Assembly: GCF_036178145.1 (NCBI RefSeq)
Contig: NZ_CP108067.1
Span: 2,604,001-2,668,000, forward strand
Source: Streptomyces sp. NBC_00273
GTDB lineage: Bacteria > Actinomycetota > Actinomycetes > Streptomycetales > Streptomycetaceae
Direction of reading: 5' to 3'
DNA: 64,000 bases
In this document: positions 17,903 to 28,256 of the stretch, in pieces
Layout: each line of letters opens with the position of its first letter
Position numbering within the stretch: position 1 is the stretch's first letter
Translations under genes and position numbers: made by a program
Notes under the pieces: generated by a model
The model's input: the letters and a program-made list of their open reading frames with translations, nothing else
The model's database searches: none
Told to the model about the DNA's origin: nothing

Positions 17903-18688
17903 CTACCGGGCGAGGTCGAGGTCCACGACGACGGGAGCGTGGTCGGACGCGCCCTTGCCCTTGCGCTCCTCGCGGTCGACGTAGGAGTCGGTGACGGCCT
18001 TGGTGAAGGGCTCGTTGCCGTAGACCAGGTCGATGCGCATGCCCTTGTTCTTGGGGAAGGCGAGCATCCGGTAGTCCCAGAAGGTGTAGGGACGGTCGTA
18101 CTTCAGCGCGCGCGGGAACACGTCCGAGAGTCCTGCGGCGCGCAGCGCCTCCAGGGCGGCCCGTTCGGCGGGGGTGACATGGGTGAGGCCCGCGAAGACG
18201 GCCGGGTCGTAGACGTCCTCGTCGGTCGGGGCCACGTTGAAGTCGCCGAGCACCGCGAACGGCCGCGGACCGGCCGCGTCCTCGGCGACGGCCGTGGTCA
18301 GGGCGCGGAACCAGTCCAGCTTGTAGCCGTAGTGGTCGTGCTCGACCTCGCGCCCGTTGGGCACGTACACCGACCAGACCCGGACTCCGCCGCAGGTGGC
18401 GGAGATCGCGCGGGGCTCCTGGACGCCCTCGTAGTCGGGCCCGCCGGGCAGCCCTAGGACCACGTCCTCCAGGCCGACCTTGGAGAGCAGGGCCACGCCG
18501 TTCCAGCGGCCGGTGGCATTGACCGCCGACTCGTAGCCGAGCTCGCGCAGCGCGTCGTGCGGGAACTGCTCCGCCGAGCACTTGGTCTCCTGGATGCACA
18601 GGACATCCGTGCCGGAGCTCTCCAGCCAGGCCAGCAGGCGCGGCAGCCGGGCGGTGATGGAGTTGACGTTGAAGGTGGCGATACGCAT
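17903..18688 (-). CDS. xth: Exodeoxyribonuclease III / AP endonuclease
   Basis: A 261-residue member of the EEP (endonuclease/exonuclease/phosphatase) superfamily that repairs abasic sites in DNA. Motifs in order are FNVNS near the N-terminus, IQETK (metal Glu), the catalytic Tyr region SVYVPNGRE, LGDFNVAPTDEDVYD, TFWDYRM and the terminal GASDHAPVVVDLDL (catalytic His). The start MRIATFNV at 18688 is used because family members begin there; the ORF allows eight extra residues upstream. It is followed in the same orientation by DUF6278. Confidence 0.93.
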   Translation of the reverse strand: MRIATFNVNSITARLPRLLAWLESSGTDVLCIQETKCSAEQFPHDALRELGYESAVNATGRWNGVALLSKVGLEDVVLGLPGGPDYEGVQEPRAISATCGGVRVWSVYVPNGREVEHDHYGYKLDWFRALTTAVAEDAAGPRPFAVLGDFNVAPTDEDVYDPAVFAGLTHVTPAERAALEALRAAGLSDVFPRALKYDRPYTFWDYRMLAFPKNKGMRIDLVYGNEPFTKAVTDSYVDREERKGKGASDHAPVVVDLDLAR

Positions 18689-18718
18689 ACGTGCCAACCT
18701 ACCGCCCGGCACCGACAG

Positions 18719-19351
18719 TCACAGTTCGGCGGAGTCCCCCGCGGTGAGTCGCCCGTGGTCGGTGCCCCCGAGGGCGCCGAGGGCGTGGTCGTAGATCGGC
18801 CGGGCGATGTCGGAGAGGTAGGCGTCGTGGATGTCCAGGGCCCGGCGCGGCTTGACCTCGCGGAGGTAGTCGATCACCTCGGAGACCTTGTTCCAGGGGG
18901 CGTGCACCGGGACCATCAGGGTCTCGACGGGGACACCGGGCACGGTCAGCGCGTCCCCGGGGTGGAAGAGGGAACCTTCGACGAGGTAGCCGACGTTCGT
19001 GACGCGCGGGATGTCCGGGTGGATCACGGCGTGCAGCTCCCCGTGGACCTGGACCTCGAACCCGGCCGCGGTGAAGGCGTCGCCGTGGCCGACGGTGTGC
19101 ACCCGGCCCGGATAGGCGGGGGCGAGCTTCTCGGCGACGCTGCGCAGGGTCCACAGCTCCACCGCCGGATCGGCGTCGAGGGCGGCCCGCAGCCGGCCCT
19201 CCTCGAAGTGGTCGGGGTGTTCGTGCGTGACCAGCAGGGCGTCCGCCCCCCGTCCCGCGTCCGGTTCGCTGAAGGCGCCCGGGTCGATGACGAGCGTGCG
19301 CCCGTCCTTCTCCAACTGGACGCAGGAATGCAGCCGCTTGGTGAGCTTCAT
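18719..19351 (-). CDS. MBL-fold (UlaG-like) metallo-hydrolase
   Basis: A 210-residue metallo-beta-lactamase-fold protein. The metal ligands are in THEHPDHFEEG (~residues 42-52), the His/Asp of HPDIPRVTNVGYLVEGSLFHPGDAL, and HAPWNK and DIHDAYLS near the C-terminus. The compact UlaG-like subgroup hydrolyses phosphodiester or lactone substrates; the substrate is unknown here. It lies 30 bp upstream of exonuclease III in the same direction and may be co-transcribed with it. Confidence 0.85.
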   Translation of the reverse strand: MKLTKRLHSCVQLEKDGRTLVIDPGAFSEPDAGRGADALLVTHEHPDHFEEGRLRAALDADPAVELWTLRSVAEKLAPAYPGRVHTVGHGDAFTAAGFEVQVHGELHAVIHPDIPRVTNVGYLVEGSLFHPGDALTVPGVPVETLMVPVHAPWNKVSEVIDYLREVKPRRALDIHDAYLSDIARPIYDHALGALGGTDHGRLTAGDSAEL

Positions 19352-19380
19352 GATCCCAGGCTAGCGGGCACCGGGGCGGG

Positions 19381-19971
19381 TCACGGGGTGGTGGAGGAGA
19401 CGACGTAGACCTTGGAGACCTTGGGATCGGTGAGGTCGACGGTGACGTCCCGGGTGGGCCGCGGGTCGTCCTGTTCGAGGGTGGTGCCCAGCCACGAGGT
19501 CTCCGGCTTCCAGTGCCAGCCGGCGATCGAGGTGTCGTGCGCGGAGACCGAGACCCCGGGGGTCAGGTCCTCGCGGCTGATGCCGAGGGAGGACAGGAAG
19601 CCGTCCAGTTCGGGCGGGGTGACCGCGAACTGGACGTACAGCCGGCTGGTGCGCCAGTTGTTGGTCTCCAGGAACCCGACGCGCCAGGCCTTGTCCGGGA
19701 CGGGGACCTCGTAGATGCTGCGCTGCACCTTGGAGGGCCAGCCGGGGCGCACCTTGGACGCGCCGATCTTGGCGGCCTTGTCGCGGCCGCTCTCGCGGCT
19801 CTGCTGGGTGGAGATCGCCAGGTAGCCCGCGGGTACGCCGACCAGCAGCAGGATGATGATCGCGGTGATCCAGCGGCGCTTGACGACGTGCCTGCGGTCC
19901 TCGACGGCGGGCGCCGGGGTGCCTTCGACGTCGGGAGCGGAGGCCTGGTGGGGCAGGGTGGGCGGGGTCAC
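19381..19971 (-). CDS. Single-pass membrane protein downstream of ROK kinase, unknown function
   Basis: A 196-residue protein with a polar N-terminus (~residues 1-32), one transmembrane helix (WITAIIILLLVGVPAGYLAI) and an extracytoplasmic domain of ~145 residues with no family I recognise (contains PDKAWRVGFLETNNWRTSRL and GWHWKPETSWLG). The GTG start overlaps the ROK kinase stop (GTGA), so it is the translationally coupled last gene of the sugar-transport operon. Whether it serves transport is unclear. Confidence 0.75.
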   Translation of the reverse strand: MTPPTLPHQASAPDVEGTPAPAVEDRRHVVKRRWITAIIILLLVGVPAGYLAISTQQSRESGRDKAAKIGASKVRPGWPSKVQRSIYEVPVPDKAWRVGFLETNNWRTSRLYVQFAVTPPELDGFLSSLGISREDLTPGVSVSAHDTSIAGWHWKPETSWLGTTLEQDDPRPTRDVTVDLTDPKVSKVYVVSSTTP

Positions 19972-21136
19972 TGTTTTTCCTGGTCCTCGGGGACTGCGGG
20001 GTCGCGCCGACCCAGCTGCTGCGCGTAGCGCTCGTACCGCTCGTAGCGCTCGACCCGGCGGCGGGTGGCGCGGCGGAAGCGGCGGGCGACGAGCCGGGCG
20101 AGGTCGGCGGCGCCGACCATGCCCGCCTCGGGTCCGAGCTGGGCCTTGGCGATACGGGCTTCGGGGCGGTAGCCGCGACCGGTGAGGTGGCGGCGGAAGG
20201 CGTCCCGGGCCGGGCCGATCAGCAGGTCGTCTGCGGCGCTGACCCCGCCGCCGATGACGAAGCAGGACGGGTCGAGGGCGGCGGCGAGGTTGGCGATGCC
20301 GACGCCCAGCCACTGGCCGATGTCCTGGAGCAGTTCGACGCACATGGCGTCGCCCTCGCGGGCCAGCTCGGTGATCAGCGGTCCGGTGATCTCGGAGACG
20401 TTGCCGCCGACCCGGGCGATGATGTTGTACGCGACCGGCGAGTCGGCGGCGGCCAGCTCGCGGGCCTCGCGGACCAGGGCGTTCCCGGAGCTGTACTGCT
20501 CCCAGCAGCCGCGGTTGCCGCAGGGGCAGCGGTGGCCGCCGGGGACGACCTGCATGTGGCCGAATTCGCCCGCGACCCCGTACCGGCCTCGCTTGACCTG
20601 GCCGCCTTCGAGGATGGCCCCGCCGATTCCGGTGCCGAGCGTGATCATGACGAGGTGGTCCTCGCCGCGTCCGGCGCCGAAGCGCCATTCCGCCCAGGCG
20701 GCGGTGTTGGCGTCGTTGTCGACCATGACCGGGACCGCGAGCCGGGACTGGAGCGCGTCGCGCAGGGGCTCGTCGCGCCAGGCCAGGTGGGGTGCGAACA
20801 GCACGCGGGAGCGGTCGGCGTCGACCCAGCCGGCCGCCCCGATGCCGACCGCGTGCACGTCGTGCCGGTCGGAGAGGTCCAGCACCAGCTCGACGATGGT
20901 GTCCTCGACGACCTTGGGGCTCTTGGACTTGTCCGGGGTCTCCGTGCGGATCTTCTCCAGGATGATCCCGTCGGCGTCGACGACGCCGGCCATCACCTTG
21001 GTGCCGCCGATGTCGATGCCGACCGTGGGGACGCGCGGGGCCGTCAGGTGCGACCGGCGCTCGCGGGTCCCGATGGTCCGCAGGACGGTGCCTCGCGCCG
21101 ACCCCCGGTGGGTGAGCGTGAAGTCCCGGTACGTGC

Positions 21137-21140
<4 letters not shown>
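19968..21140 (-). CDS. ROK-family sugar kinase (glucokinase-like)
   Basis: A 390-residue kinase with phosphate-binding [10 protein letters not shown] (~residue 42), the sugar-binding and catalytic-Asp region [15 protein letters not shown], the second phosphate motif [10 protein letters not shown] and the ROK zinc motif [17 protein letters not shown]. It lacks an N-terminal DNA-binding domain, so it is an enzyme and not a repressor, though a ~38-residue basic extension precedes the fold. The C-terminal tail is Arg/Tyr-rich ([11 protein letters not shown]). It overlaps the ABC ATPase by ATGA at 21137-21140. It probably phosphorylates the sugar imported by that ABC system. Confidence 0.88.
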
Positions 21141-22074
<934 letters not shown>

Positions 22075-22078
<4 letters not shown>

Positions 22079-23118
22079 TTGGTCGCCTCCGCCCGCTTGC
22101 GGACCCATGCGTTGAGCAGCGTGGCCAGCAGGAGCATCGCGCCGAGGAAGAACTTGAACCAGTCCGGATTCCACTGGGCGTACACGATGCCGTTGCTTGT
22201 CATGCCGAAGATGAAGGCGCCGACCGCCGAACCGATGGCGGAGCCGTAGCCGCCGGTCATCAGACAGCCGCCGATGACGGCCGCGATGATGTAGAGGAAC
22301 TCGTTGCCCACGCCCTCGCCCGACTGGACCACGTCGAACGAGAAGAGGATGTGCTGTCCGGAGATCCAGGCGCACAGGGCGACGCCCATGTAGAGGCCGA
22401 TACGGGTCTTCACGACGGGCACGCCGGTGGCGCGGGCAGCGTCGGCCCCGCCGCCCACGGCGAAGATCCAGTTGCCGGCGCGGGTGCGCAGCAGGATCCA
22501 GGTGGCGACGGCGACGATGGCGAACCACCACAGGACGGTGACCTTGAGGGTGACCGAGCCGATGGTCCACTGCGAGGCGAAGAGGGCGCGGGCGGAGGAG
22601 AAGCCCTCCATGTCGGCGATGGTCTTGGTGGAGACCGTGCCGCTGATCAGTTTGGTGAAGCCGAGGTTCAGGCCGGTCAGCATCAGGAAGGTGCCGAGCG
22701 TGATGATGAAGCTGGGCAGCTTCGTGCGGGTCAGCATGAACCCGTTGAAGAAGCCGATGGCCAGGGTGACCAGCAGGGACACGCCGACGCCGACCCAGAC
22801 GTTGGCGGTCATCTGGTAGCTGAACATCGAGCTGACCAGCGCCGAGGTCGTGACCATGACGCCCGCGGACAGGTCGAACTCGCCGCCGATCATCAGCAGG
22901 GCCACCGGGGCGGCCATGATCCCGATGGTGGAGGCCGAGTACAGGATCGTGCTGAGGCTGGAGGCCTGCAGGAAGGTGGGTGCGGCGATGGAGAAGAAGA
23001 CGAAGACGGCGACGGCGCCGACCACCGAGCCCAGCTCGGGGCGGGCGAGCAGCTTGCGCAGGGTGGAGGTGGGGGCGAGCCGTTCGTCGCGCCCCTGGAC
23101 GGGTGCGGCCGCGCTCAT
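22075..23118 (-). CDS. Simple-sugar ABC importer permease
   Basis: A 347-residue integral membrane protein of the BPD_transp_2 (RbsC/FrcC) family with 8-10 hydrophobic helices. The family signature area [12 protein letters not shown] (~residue 77) and the coupling segment [19 protein letters not shown] are clear. The pattern [20 protein letters not shown] near the end also fits RbsC-type permeases. It overlaps its neighbours on both sides by 4 bp. Confidence 0.9.
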
Positions 23119-24125
23119 CGGCTGCCCCGCTTGATGTACTCCTCCAGCTTGCCCGCCTCGTCAGCGGTCACGATCTGCGGTCCGGTGAGCACGGGGCGGC
23201 CGCCGCCGAGGACGTTCGCGTTGTAGCGGTAGAGCCAGAGCAGGTCGATGGCCTCGTAGCCCTGCAAGTAGGGCTGCTGGTCGACGGCGAAGCCGAGGGC
23301 TCCGGACTTCAGGTCGCGGGCGACCGATTCGTTGAGGTCGAAGGTGTCCACCTCGGCCTTGCTGCCCGCCGCCTCCTTCGCCTTGACCGCGGTGGGCGCG
23401 AAGGGTGCGCCGAGGGTGACGATGGCGTCGACGGAGGGGTCGGCCTGCAGCTGGGCCTGGATCGCCGCCTGGACGGAGGGCATGTTGGTGCCCTCGACGT
23501 ACAGGTTCTCCATCGTCCCGGAGAAGGTCTTCTTCGCACCGGCGCAGCGCTGCTCGTGGCCGACGTTGCCCTGCTCGTGCAGGACGCAGACGGCCTTCTT
23601 GCGGCCGCGCTCGTTCAGCTCGGTGCCGACGGCCTCGCCCGCGATCTCCTCGTCCTGGCCGATGTGGGTCAGCGCCCCGTACGCGGCGGACTGGGCGGAG
23701 CCGGAGTTGACCGTGATCACCGGGATGCCGGCCTTGACGGCCTTGGCGAGGACGTCCTTGAGGGCCTCGGGCTTGGCCAGGCTGACGACGATCCCGTCGA
23801 CCTTCTGGTCGATGGCGTTCTGCACGAACTGCGCCTGTTGCTGCGCCTGGTCGTCGTGGACGTAGACGAAGTTGATGTTGTCCTTCGCCGCGGCCTCCTT
23901 GGCGCCCTTCTGCACGATGTCCCAGAAGGTGTCGCCGTCGCCCGCGTGCGTGATCATCGCGAAGGTCCAGCGCGGGGTGGAGACGGCCGGCCGGCCCGCC
24001 GCGGCGGCCTTCGCGCGCTCCTCGGCGCGCTTGCCGCCCGTACTGCTGCAGCCCGCGAGCGAGGCCCCCAGTACCGCCGCGAGCACGGCGCCCACGACGC
24101 GTACCCCTGTCCGAACCCTAGCCAC
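23115..24125 (-). CDS. Sugar-binding lipoprotein of the ABC importer
   Basis: A 336-residue type I periplasmic-binding-protein-fold lipoprotein. The GTG at 24125 with AAGGG nine bases upstream is chosen so that the signal ([19 protein letters not shown] lipobox) is N-terminal; a TTG at 24152 is possible. Ligand-fold landmarks are [35 protein letters not shown] and [14 protein letters not shown]. It resembles inositol/fructose/rhizopine-type binding proteins, but the sugar cannot be fixed. First gene of the five-gene operon; its promoter region contains five 12-bp repeats. Confidence 0.87.
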   Translation of the reverse strand: MARVRTGVRVVGAVLAAVLGASLAGCSSTGGKRAEERAKAAAAGRPAVSTPRWTFAMITHAGDGDTFWDIVQKGAKEAAAKDNINFVYVHDDQAQQQAQFVQNAIDQKVDGIVVSLAKPEALKDVLAKAVKAGIPVITVNSGSAQSAAYGALTHIGQDEEIAGEAVGTELNERGRKKAVCVLHEQGNVGHEQRCAGAKKTFSGTMENLYVEGTNMPSVQAAIQAQLQADPSVDAIVTLGAPFAPTAVKAKEAAGSKAEVDTFDLNESVARDLKSGALGFAVDQQPYLQGYEAIDLLWLYRYNANVLGGGRPVLTGPQIVTADEAGKLEEYIKRGSR

Positions 24126-24166
24126 GTCGCCGCGCCCTTCCCTCGTCACCAATTCGGTCCGTCGTC

Positions 24167-24226
24167 GAGCCGGTCGTCGGTCCGGTCAACAATCCGGTCG
24201 TCAAGCCGGTCGCCAATCCGGTCATT
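24167..24226. repeat. Five contiguous 12-bp repeats with CCGGTC core in a divergent promoter
   Basis: Units begin at 24167, 24179, 24191, 24203 and 24215 and read like AATCCGGTCGTC, with CCGGTC invariant at units' positions 4-9. Related sequence continues on both sides (24151-24166 and 24227-24246). They occupy 42-101 bp upstream of the binding-protein gene and 131 bp upstream of the oxidoreductase, so they could be binding sites of a regulator of both units. Confidence 0.7.
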
Positions 24227-24356
24227 CCGGCTCCATTCCGGTCCAGCCGTTCAGTATCCGCCACAGTCGACCATGAAGGGTCATCGGGGCAGGCACGGGC
24301 AGGTTGACATGCGCGGGCGGATTGACAGGTTCCGCCGACAGGGTCAGGTTGAGTGC

Positions 24357-25370
24357 ATGCGCATCGGGCTCATCGGAACGGGCCGGATCGGGTCCTTCCA
24401 CGCCGCGGCACTGGTCCGCCATCCGGAAGCCGGCTCGCTCCTGCTGGCGGACGCCGACCCCGCGCGGGCGGCGCGCCTCGCCGACCGGCTCGGGGCCACC
24501 GCCGCGCCCTCCGTGGAGCAGGTCTTCACCTGGGGCGTGGACGCGGTGGTGGTGGCTTCGGCGACCGAGGCGCACGCGGACCTCGTCGTACGGGCGGTCC
24601 GCGGCGGGCTCCCGGTCTTCTGCGAGAAGCCGCTGGCCCCGGACCTGAACCGGACCCTCGCGGCGCTGCGGGAGGTCTCGGCCTCGGGCGGACTGCTCCA
24701 AGTGGGCTTCATGCGCCGCTTCGACGCGGGCTACGGCACGGCCCGGGGGCTGGTCCGTTCGGGCGCCCTGGGGCGGCTGCACACCGTCCGGACGATGACG
24801 GCCGATCCGGCGCCGCCGACGGCCGCGTACCTGGCGACCTCCGGCGGGCTGTACCGGGACTGCCTGGTGCACGACTTCGACATGGTCCGCTGGGTGACCG
24901 GGCGCGAGGTGGTCGAGGTGTACGCGGCCGGGTCGGACGCGGGTCCGGCGCTGTTCCGGGAGACGGGCGACATCGACACGGCGGCCGCCGTGCTGACGCT
25001 GGACGACGGGACCCTGGTCACGGCGACCGGGACCCGGTGCAACGGCGCCGGGTACGACGTGCGGATGGAGCTGGCCGGGGAGCGGGACCAGGTCTCCGTC
25101 GGGCTGGACGACCGGACCCCGATCGCCTCCACCGAACCGCACGGCCCGCCCCCGGCGAGCAAGCCGTGGACGGGCTTCCTGGAACGTTTCGCCCCGGCCT
25201 ACGAGGCCGAGCTCGCGGCCTTCGTCCAGCTGGTGCGGGGCGAGGGCGCCAACCCGTGCGACGGCCGGGAGGCGCTGGCGGCGTTCCGGATCGCGGAGGC
25301 CTGCGAACTCTCGCGCCGGGAGCGGCGCCGGGTGCGGCTGGAGGAGCTCCCGGACCTGCCGGCTCTGTAA
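24357..25370 (+). CDS. Gfo/Idh/MocA-family oxidoreductase (inositol 2-dehydrogenase-like)
   Basis: A 337-residue NAD(P)-dependent sugar/polyol dehydrogenase. The N-terminal Rossmann fold has GLIGTGRIGSFHA, and the catalytic lysine region is FCEKPLAPD (~residue 84). The C-terminal beta-sheet domain has GGLYRDCLVHDFDMVRWV with the likely catalytic His/Asp. It is divergent from the sugar ABC-ROK operon, so it probably oxidises the imported cyclitol or sugar; the substrate is inferred from context only. The ATG at 24357 fits the family start exactly. Confidence 0.87.
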   Translation: MRIGLIGTGRIGSFHAAALVRHPEAGSLLLADADPARAARLADRLGATAAPSVEQVFTWGVDAVVVASATEAHADLVVRAVRGGLPVFCEKPLAPDLNRTLAALREVSASGGLLQVGFMRRFDAGYGTARGLVRSGALGRLHTVRTMTADPAPPTAAYLATSGGLYRDCLVHDFDMVRWVTGREVVEVYAAGSDAGPALFRETGDIDTAAAVLTLDDGTLVTATGTRCNGAGYDVRMELAGERDQVSVGLDDRTPIASTEPHGPPPASKPWTGFLERFAPAYEAELAAFVQLVRGEGANPCDGREALAAFRIAEACELSRRERRRVRLEELPDLPAL

Positions 25371-25433
25371 AGGGGGCACCGGGCCACAGTACGGCGAGTG
25401 ATCACCTGTGGCTGCGGCGCTTTCCGGACACGC

Positions 25434-26387
25434 TCAGGGGGTGGCGGGGGCGGTTGCGGGCGCGGTTGCGGCCGCGGGGGTCACGGCGCGCCGCCCCCAG
25501 GCGGTGCCGACGAGGACCAGGAGGGCTCCCGCGTAGCCGAGGAGCCCCGGCTCCTCCCCGCCGACGGCGATGCCGGCGACGGCGGCCCACAGGGGTTCGG
25601 TGCCCAGCAGCAGGCTGACCCGGGAGGGCGAGGTGCGGCGCACGGCCCACATCTGCACGAAGAAGGCGAAGAGGGTGCAGAAGACGGAGAGGAAGGCGAG
25701 CCCCGCCCACTCGGCGGCCCCGAAGTCCGCGGCGGCGGCCCAGGGGCTGTCACCGGTCCCGGGCACGGCGGCCAGAGTTGCGAAGACGAGCACGGCGGCG
25801 CCGAGCTGCACGGTGGTCAGGGACAGCGAGTCGGCGTCCTGGACGGCCTCGATGCGGGCCATGAGCAGGACGTGCAGGGTCCGGGCGAGCGCGGCGCCGA
25901 GGATGAGCAGGTCCCCGAGGCTGGGGGCGGTGAAGCCGGCGCCCTGGGTGAGGAGCACGACCCCGGCGACGGAGACGGCGGCGGCGCCGAGGAAGCCGGC
26001 GGAGGGCGCCTGCCGCCTCACCGCGGCTTCGGCGAGGGGAGTGAAGATCATCGTCAGGCTGATGATCAGCCCGGCATTGGTGGCGGAGGTGTGGACGACC
26101 CCGTAGGTCTCCAGGAGGAAGATCCCGCCGAGTACGAGGCCCAGCAGCCCGGCGCCGCGCAGCTGGGCGGAGCTCAGGGCGCGCAGCCGCGCCCACCCGG
26201 CGACGACGAGCACGGGCAGCACGAGCGCGAACCGGAGCACGAGCACGGCGACGACGGTGTGGGTGGTGGTGATGCCCTTGGCCGCGAGGTAGCTGCCGCC
26301 CCAGACGACGGCGACGGCCAGCACCGGCAGATCGGCGAACCAGGCCCGGCGCGGGGCGGCTTCGAGGGCGGGCGAGATCACGGTCAA
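25434..26387 (-). CDS. EamA/DMT-family transporter
   Basis: A 317-residue membrane protein with ten hydrophobic helices arranged as two EamA repeats. Typical features are VVWGGSYLAAKGITTTHT in helix 1 and PLAEAAVRRQAPSAGFLGAAAVSVAGVVLL at the end of the first repeat. Members export metabolites such as amino acids, purines or riboflavin; the substrate is unknown. The C-terminus is Ala/Thr/Pro-rich. It is monocistronic. Confidence 0.85.
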   Translation of the reverse strand: MTVISPALEAAPRRAWFADLPVLAVAVVWGGSYLAAKGITTTHTVVAVLVLRFALVLPVLVVAGWARLRALSSAQLRGAGLLGLVLGGIFLLETYGVVHTSATNAGLIISLTMIFTPLAEAAVRRQAPSAGFLGAAAVSVAGVVLLTQGAGFTAPSLGDLLILGAALARTLHVLLMARIEAVQDADSLSLTTVQLGAAVLVFATLAAVPGTGDSPWAAAADFGAAEWAGLAFLSVFCTLFAFFVQMWAVRRTSPSRVSLLLGTEPLWAAVAGIAVGGEEPGLLGYAGALLVLVGTAWGRRAVTPAAATAPATAPATP

Positions 26388-26520
26388 CGGAGGTCTCCGA
26401 CATCACGGGAGGGGTGGAGACTTCGGCGGCTCGCACGGGTGCGGGCACACCGTACCGGAGCCGATCATGCCGGGCGACCCCTTTCCGGGCCTGCGGCCCC
26501 GGGCCCGTAGCATCGGGCCC

Positions 26521-26889
26521 ATGGCTGATCTCTACGCCCTGGACCTGGCGTTCGACCTGCTCGACACCACGCCCGACGACGTGCTCACGGAGGTGCGGCG
26601 CCAGCTGACGGGGGACGGACTGCTCTCGACCCGGGGTCCGGCGTGGCGCGTCGGCGGCATGCTCGTCGGGGAGTTCGGCCCGGGCGAACGCGGAGTTTGG
26701 GCCCTGACCGCCCGCCAGGAGATCCACGCGGAGCAGCTCCCCGACCTGGAGGACCTCCTGATGCTCCTCGCACCCCAGATCCGCCCTCCGGGCCCGGTCG
26801 GCCGGATCCGCTTCTACGAGCACGAGTCCCCGGACCTCCTGGTCCTGCGCGAGGGCCGCGTGGTCCAACTGGCGCTGGACCCTCGGTAG
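26521..26889 (+). CDS. Small conserved unknown protein
   Basis: A 122-residue acidic cytoplasmic protein (MADLYALDLAFDLLDTTPDD...). It has no signal, membrane segment or motif I recognise. It reads as an alpha+beta protein with GMLVGEFGPGERGVWALTARQE and a hydrophobic C-terminal strand (LLVLREGRVVQLALD). GC at the third codon position is high throughout, which supports real coding. It lies 25 bp upstream of another unknown gene in the same direction, so the two may be co-transcribed. Confidence 0.65.
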   Translation: MADLYALDLAFDLLDTTPDDVLTEVRRQLTGDGLLSTRGPAWRVGGMLVGEFGPGERGVWALTARQEIHAEQLPDLEDLLMLLAPQIRPPGPVGRIRFYEHESPDLLVLREGRVVQLALDPR

Positions 26890-26914
26890 GGGGTGCCGCT
26901 GTAGCCTGCCCGGC

Positions 26915-27367
26915 ATGGCGGAGATCTGGGACGAGCAGCGGCTGATCGCGGGCGGGTTCCGGCGCGTGTACGCCGAATTCGAGTGGTACGACGGGCCTCG
27001 CGCGGGCCTCGCCGACGTCGACGGCAGGCCGCACTACTTCCAGAGCTACGACTACGACCACGCCGACGAGTACGACGAGTACCTCGTGTGGCCGGCGAGC
27101 GAGGCCGCGGTGGTGCTGGAGCGCGAGCAGTGGGCCGTCTTCGTCAGGTGGAACCAGCGCAGCGAAGCCGGGGAGGCCGGTCTGGAGAGCCATCCGGACC
27201 GCGGTGGCGTCGACGCCCGCTACGACGAGCTGACCCGACTGCTCGCACCGCACCGGCAGCCTGCGGAGGGTGCGCGGCGGCTGGTCGGCGAGCTCGGGTT
27301 CGACGCAGGCGACCGCTACCGGGTCGACGGGCTCGACTACTGGTTCCGGTGGCATCCGGGCAGATGA
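26915..27367 (+). CDS. Unknown protein rich in Tyr/Asp
   Basis: A 150-residue protein with an aromatic acidic core (FQSYDYDHADEYDEYLVWP) and a C-terminal helix plus strand (LVGELGFDAGDRYRVDGLDYWF). No family recognised. The repeated aromatic/acidic pattern and small size resemble SUKH-like or other immunity-type small proteins, but no toxin gene is adjacent. It sits downstream of the 122-residue unknown gene on the same strand. Confidence 0.65.
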   Translation: MAEIWDEQRLIAGGFRRVYAEFEWYDGPRAGLADVDGRPHYFQSYDYDHADEYDEYLVWPASEAAVVLEREQWAVFVRWNQRSEAGEAGLESHPDRGGVDARYDELTRLLAPHRQPAEGARRLVGELGFDAGDRYRVDGLDYWFRWHPGR

Positions 27368-27398
27368 CGACCCGCCCGGTGCGCGGCGCAGCTCGAGG

Positions 27399-28016
27399 TC
27401 AATCGCCGATCGTGCCGAAGGCAGCCCGCCCCGTCGGCCGGTAGGTGTGGACGGCGGTCCCGGCCGGTGTCGCACGCGAACTCACCAGCTCATAGGCGGT
27501 CGGCAGCCCGCCGGTGGGGAACAGCCGGCGACCGGCCCCCAGCACCACGGGGAAGACCAGCAGATTGACCTCGTCCACGAGGTCCCGGGCCAAGAGCCAC
27601 TGCGCGAGCTGCCCGCTGCCGTGCACCTGCAACTCCCCCTCCAGCGCGTCCTTGACCCGGACGATCTCGCCCTGCAGGTGCTCCCCGTCGAGCACGGTGA
27701 CCGGCCCCCAGGCCGGCTCCTTCAGCGTGGTCGACGCCACGTACTTGTGCAGCCGGTTCAGCTTGCCCGGGATCGGGTCGGCGGGGTCGTCGTGCTCCGG
27801 CCAGTACGAGGCGAAGATCTCGTACGTCTTCCGCCCGAGCAGGAACGCCCCGGCCCGCCCGAACACCTCGGTGATGAACTCCCCCATCCCCTCGTCGGCG
27901 AACGGCGCGACCCACCCGCCGTACTCGAACCCGCCGCTGCGGTCCTCGTCGGGCCCCCCGGGCGCCTGCATCACGCCGTCCAGCGTCACGAAGGTGGTCA
28001 GTGTCAGCTTCCCCAT
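27399..28016 (-). CDS. Dihydrofolate-reductase-family (RibD C-terminal-like) protein
   Basis: A 205-residue protein with the RibD_C/DHFR fold: LTLTTFVTLDGVMQAPGGPDED at the N-terminus, FLLGRKTYEIFASYWP, then LQVHGSGQLAQWLLARDLVDEVNLLVFPVVLGAGRRLFP, the standard NADPH-binding and dimer segments. Stand-alone members of this group are uncharacterised reductases and not the housekeeping folate enzyme. It is convergent with the 150-residue unknown gene and monocistronic. Confidence 0.87.
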   Translation of the reverse strand: MGKLTLTTFVTLDGVMQAPGGPDEDRSGGFEYGGWVAPFADEGMGEFITEVFGRAGAFLLGRKTYEIFASYWPEHDDPADPIPGKLNRLHKYVASTTLKEPAWGPVTVLDGEHLQGEIVRVKDALEGELQVHGSGQLAQWLLARDLVDEVNLLVFPVVLGAGRRLFPTGGLPTAYELVSSRATPAGTAVHTYRPTGRAAFGTIGD

Positions 28017-28212
28017 GGCTCTGTTCTCCTCGCTCGATGGCCCCTACGGGTTCAGACTCCCGCCCCCGTCAGAACTCATCGCGCCGCCACGCACGACCGT
28101 TCGGTCCGTTCCGACTGACTGGAGGAAACGCCGGGCCGGGAGACCCTGGCCGACCGTGCGCGGCAGAGCGGGGCGGCCGACCTCATCGATGGACAAGCCT
28201 CCAAAACTCCGA

Positions 28213-28243
28213 AGGCCCCACTGCAACACCTCGCAGTGGGGCC
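28213..28243 (-). terminator. Intrinsic terminator after the immunity-like gene
   Basis: An 11-bp perfect stem GGCCCCACTGC / GCAGTGGGGCC with an 8-base loop is followed, on the minus strand, by CGGAGTTTTGG. It lies about 14 bp past the stop of the gene ending at 28257 and would end the RHS-immunity transcript. Confidence 0.75.
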
Positions 28244-28256
28244 CTTCAGAAATGTT

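Noticed and set aside
28100..28200. A short coding-like stretch (frame ETLADRARQSGAADLIDG) upstream of the DHFR-like gene
   Set aside because: It is only about 20 codons in a plausible frame, with no start or ribosome site, and no family recognised; too little to call a gene remnant.
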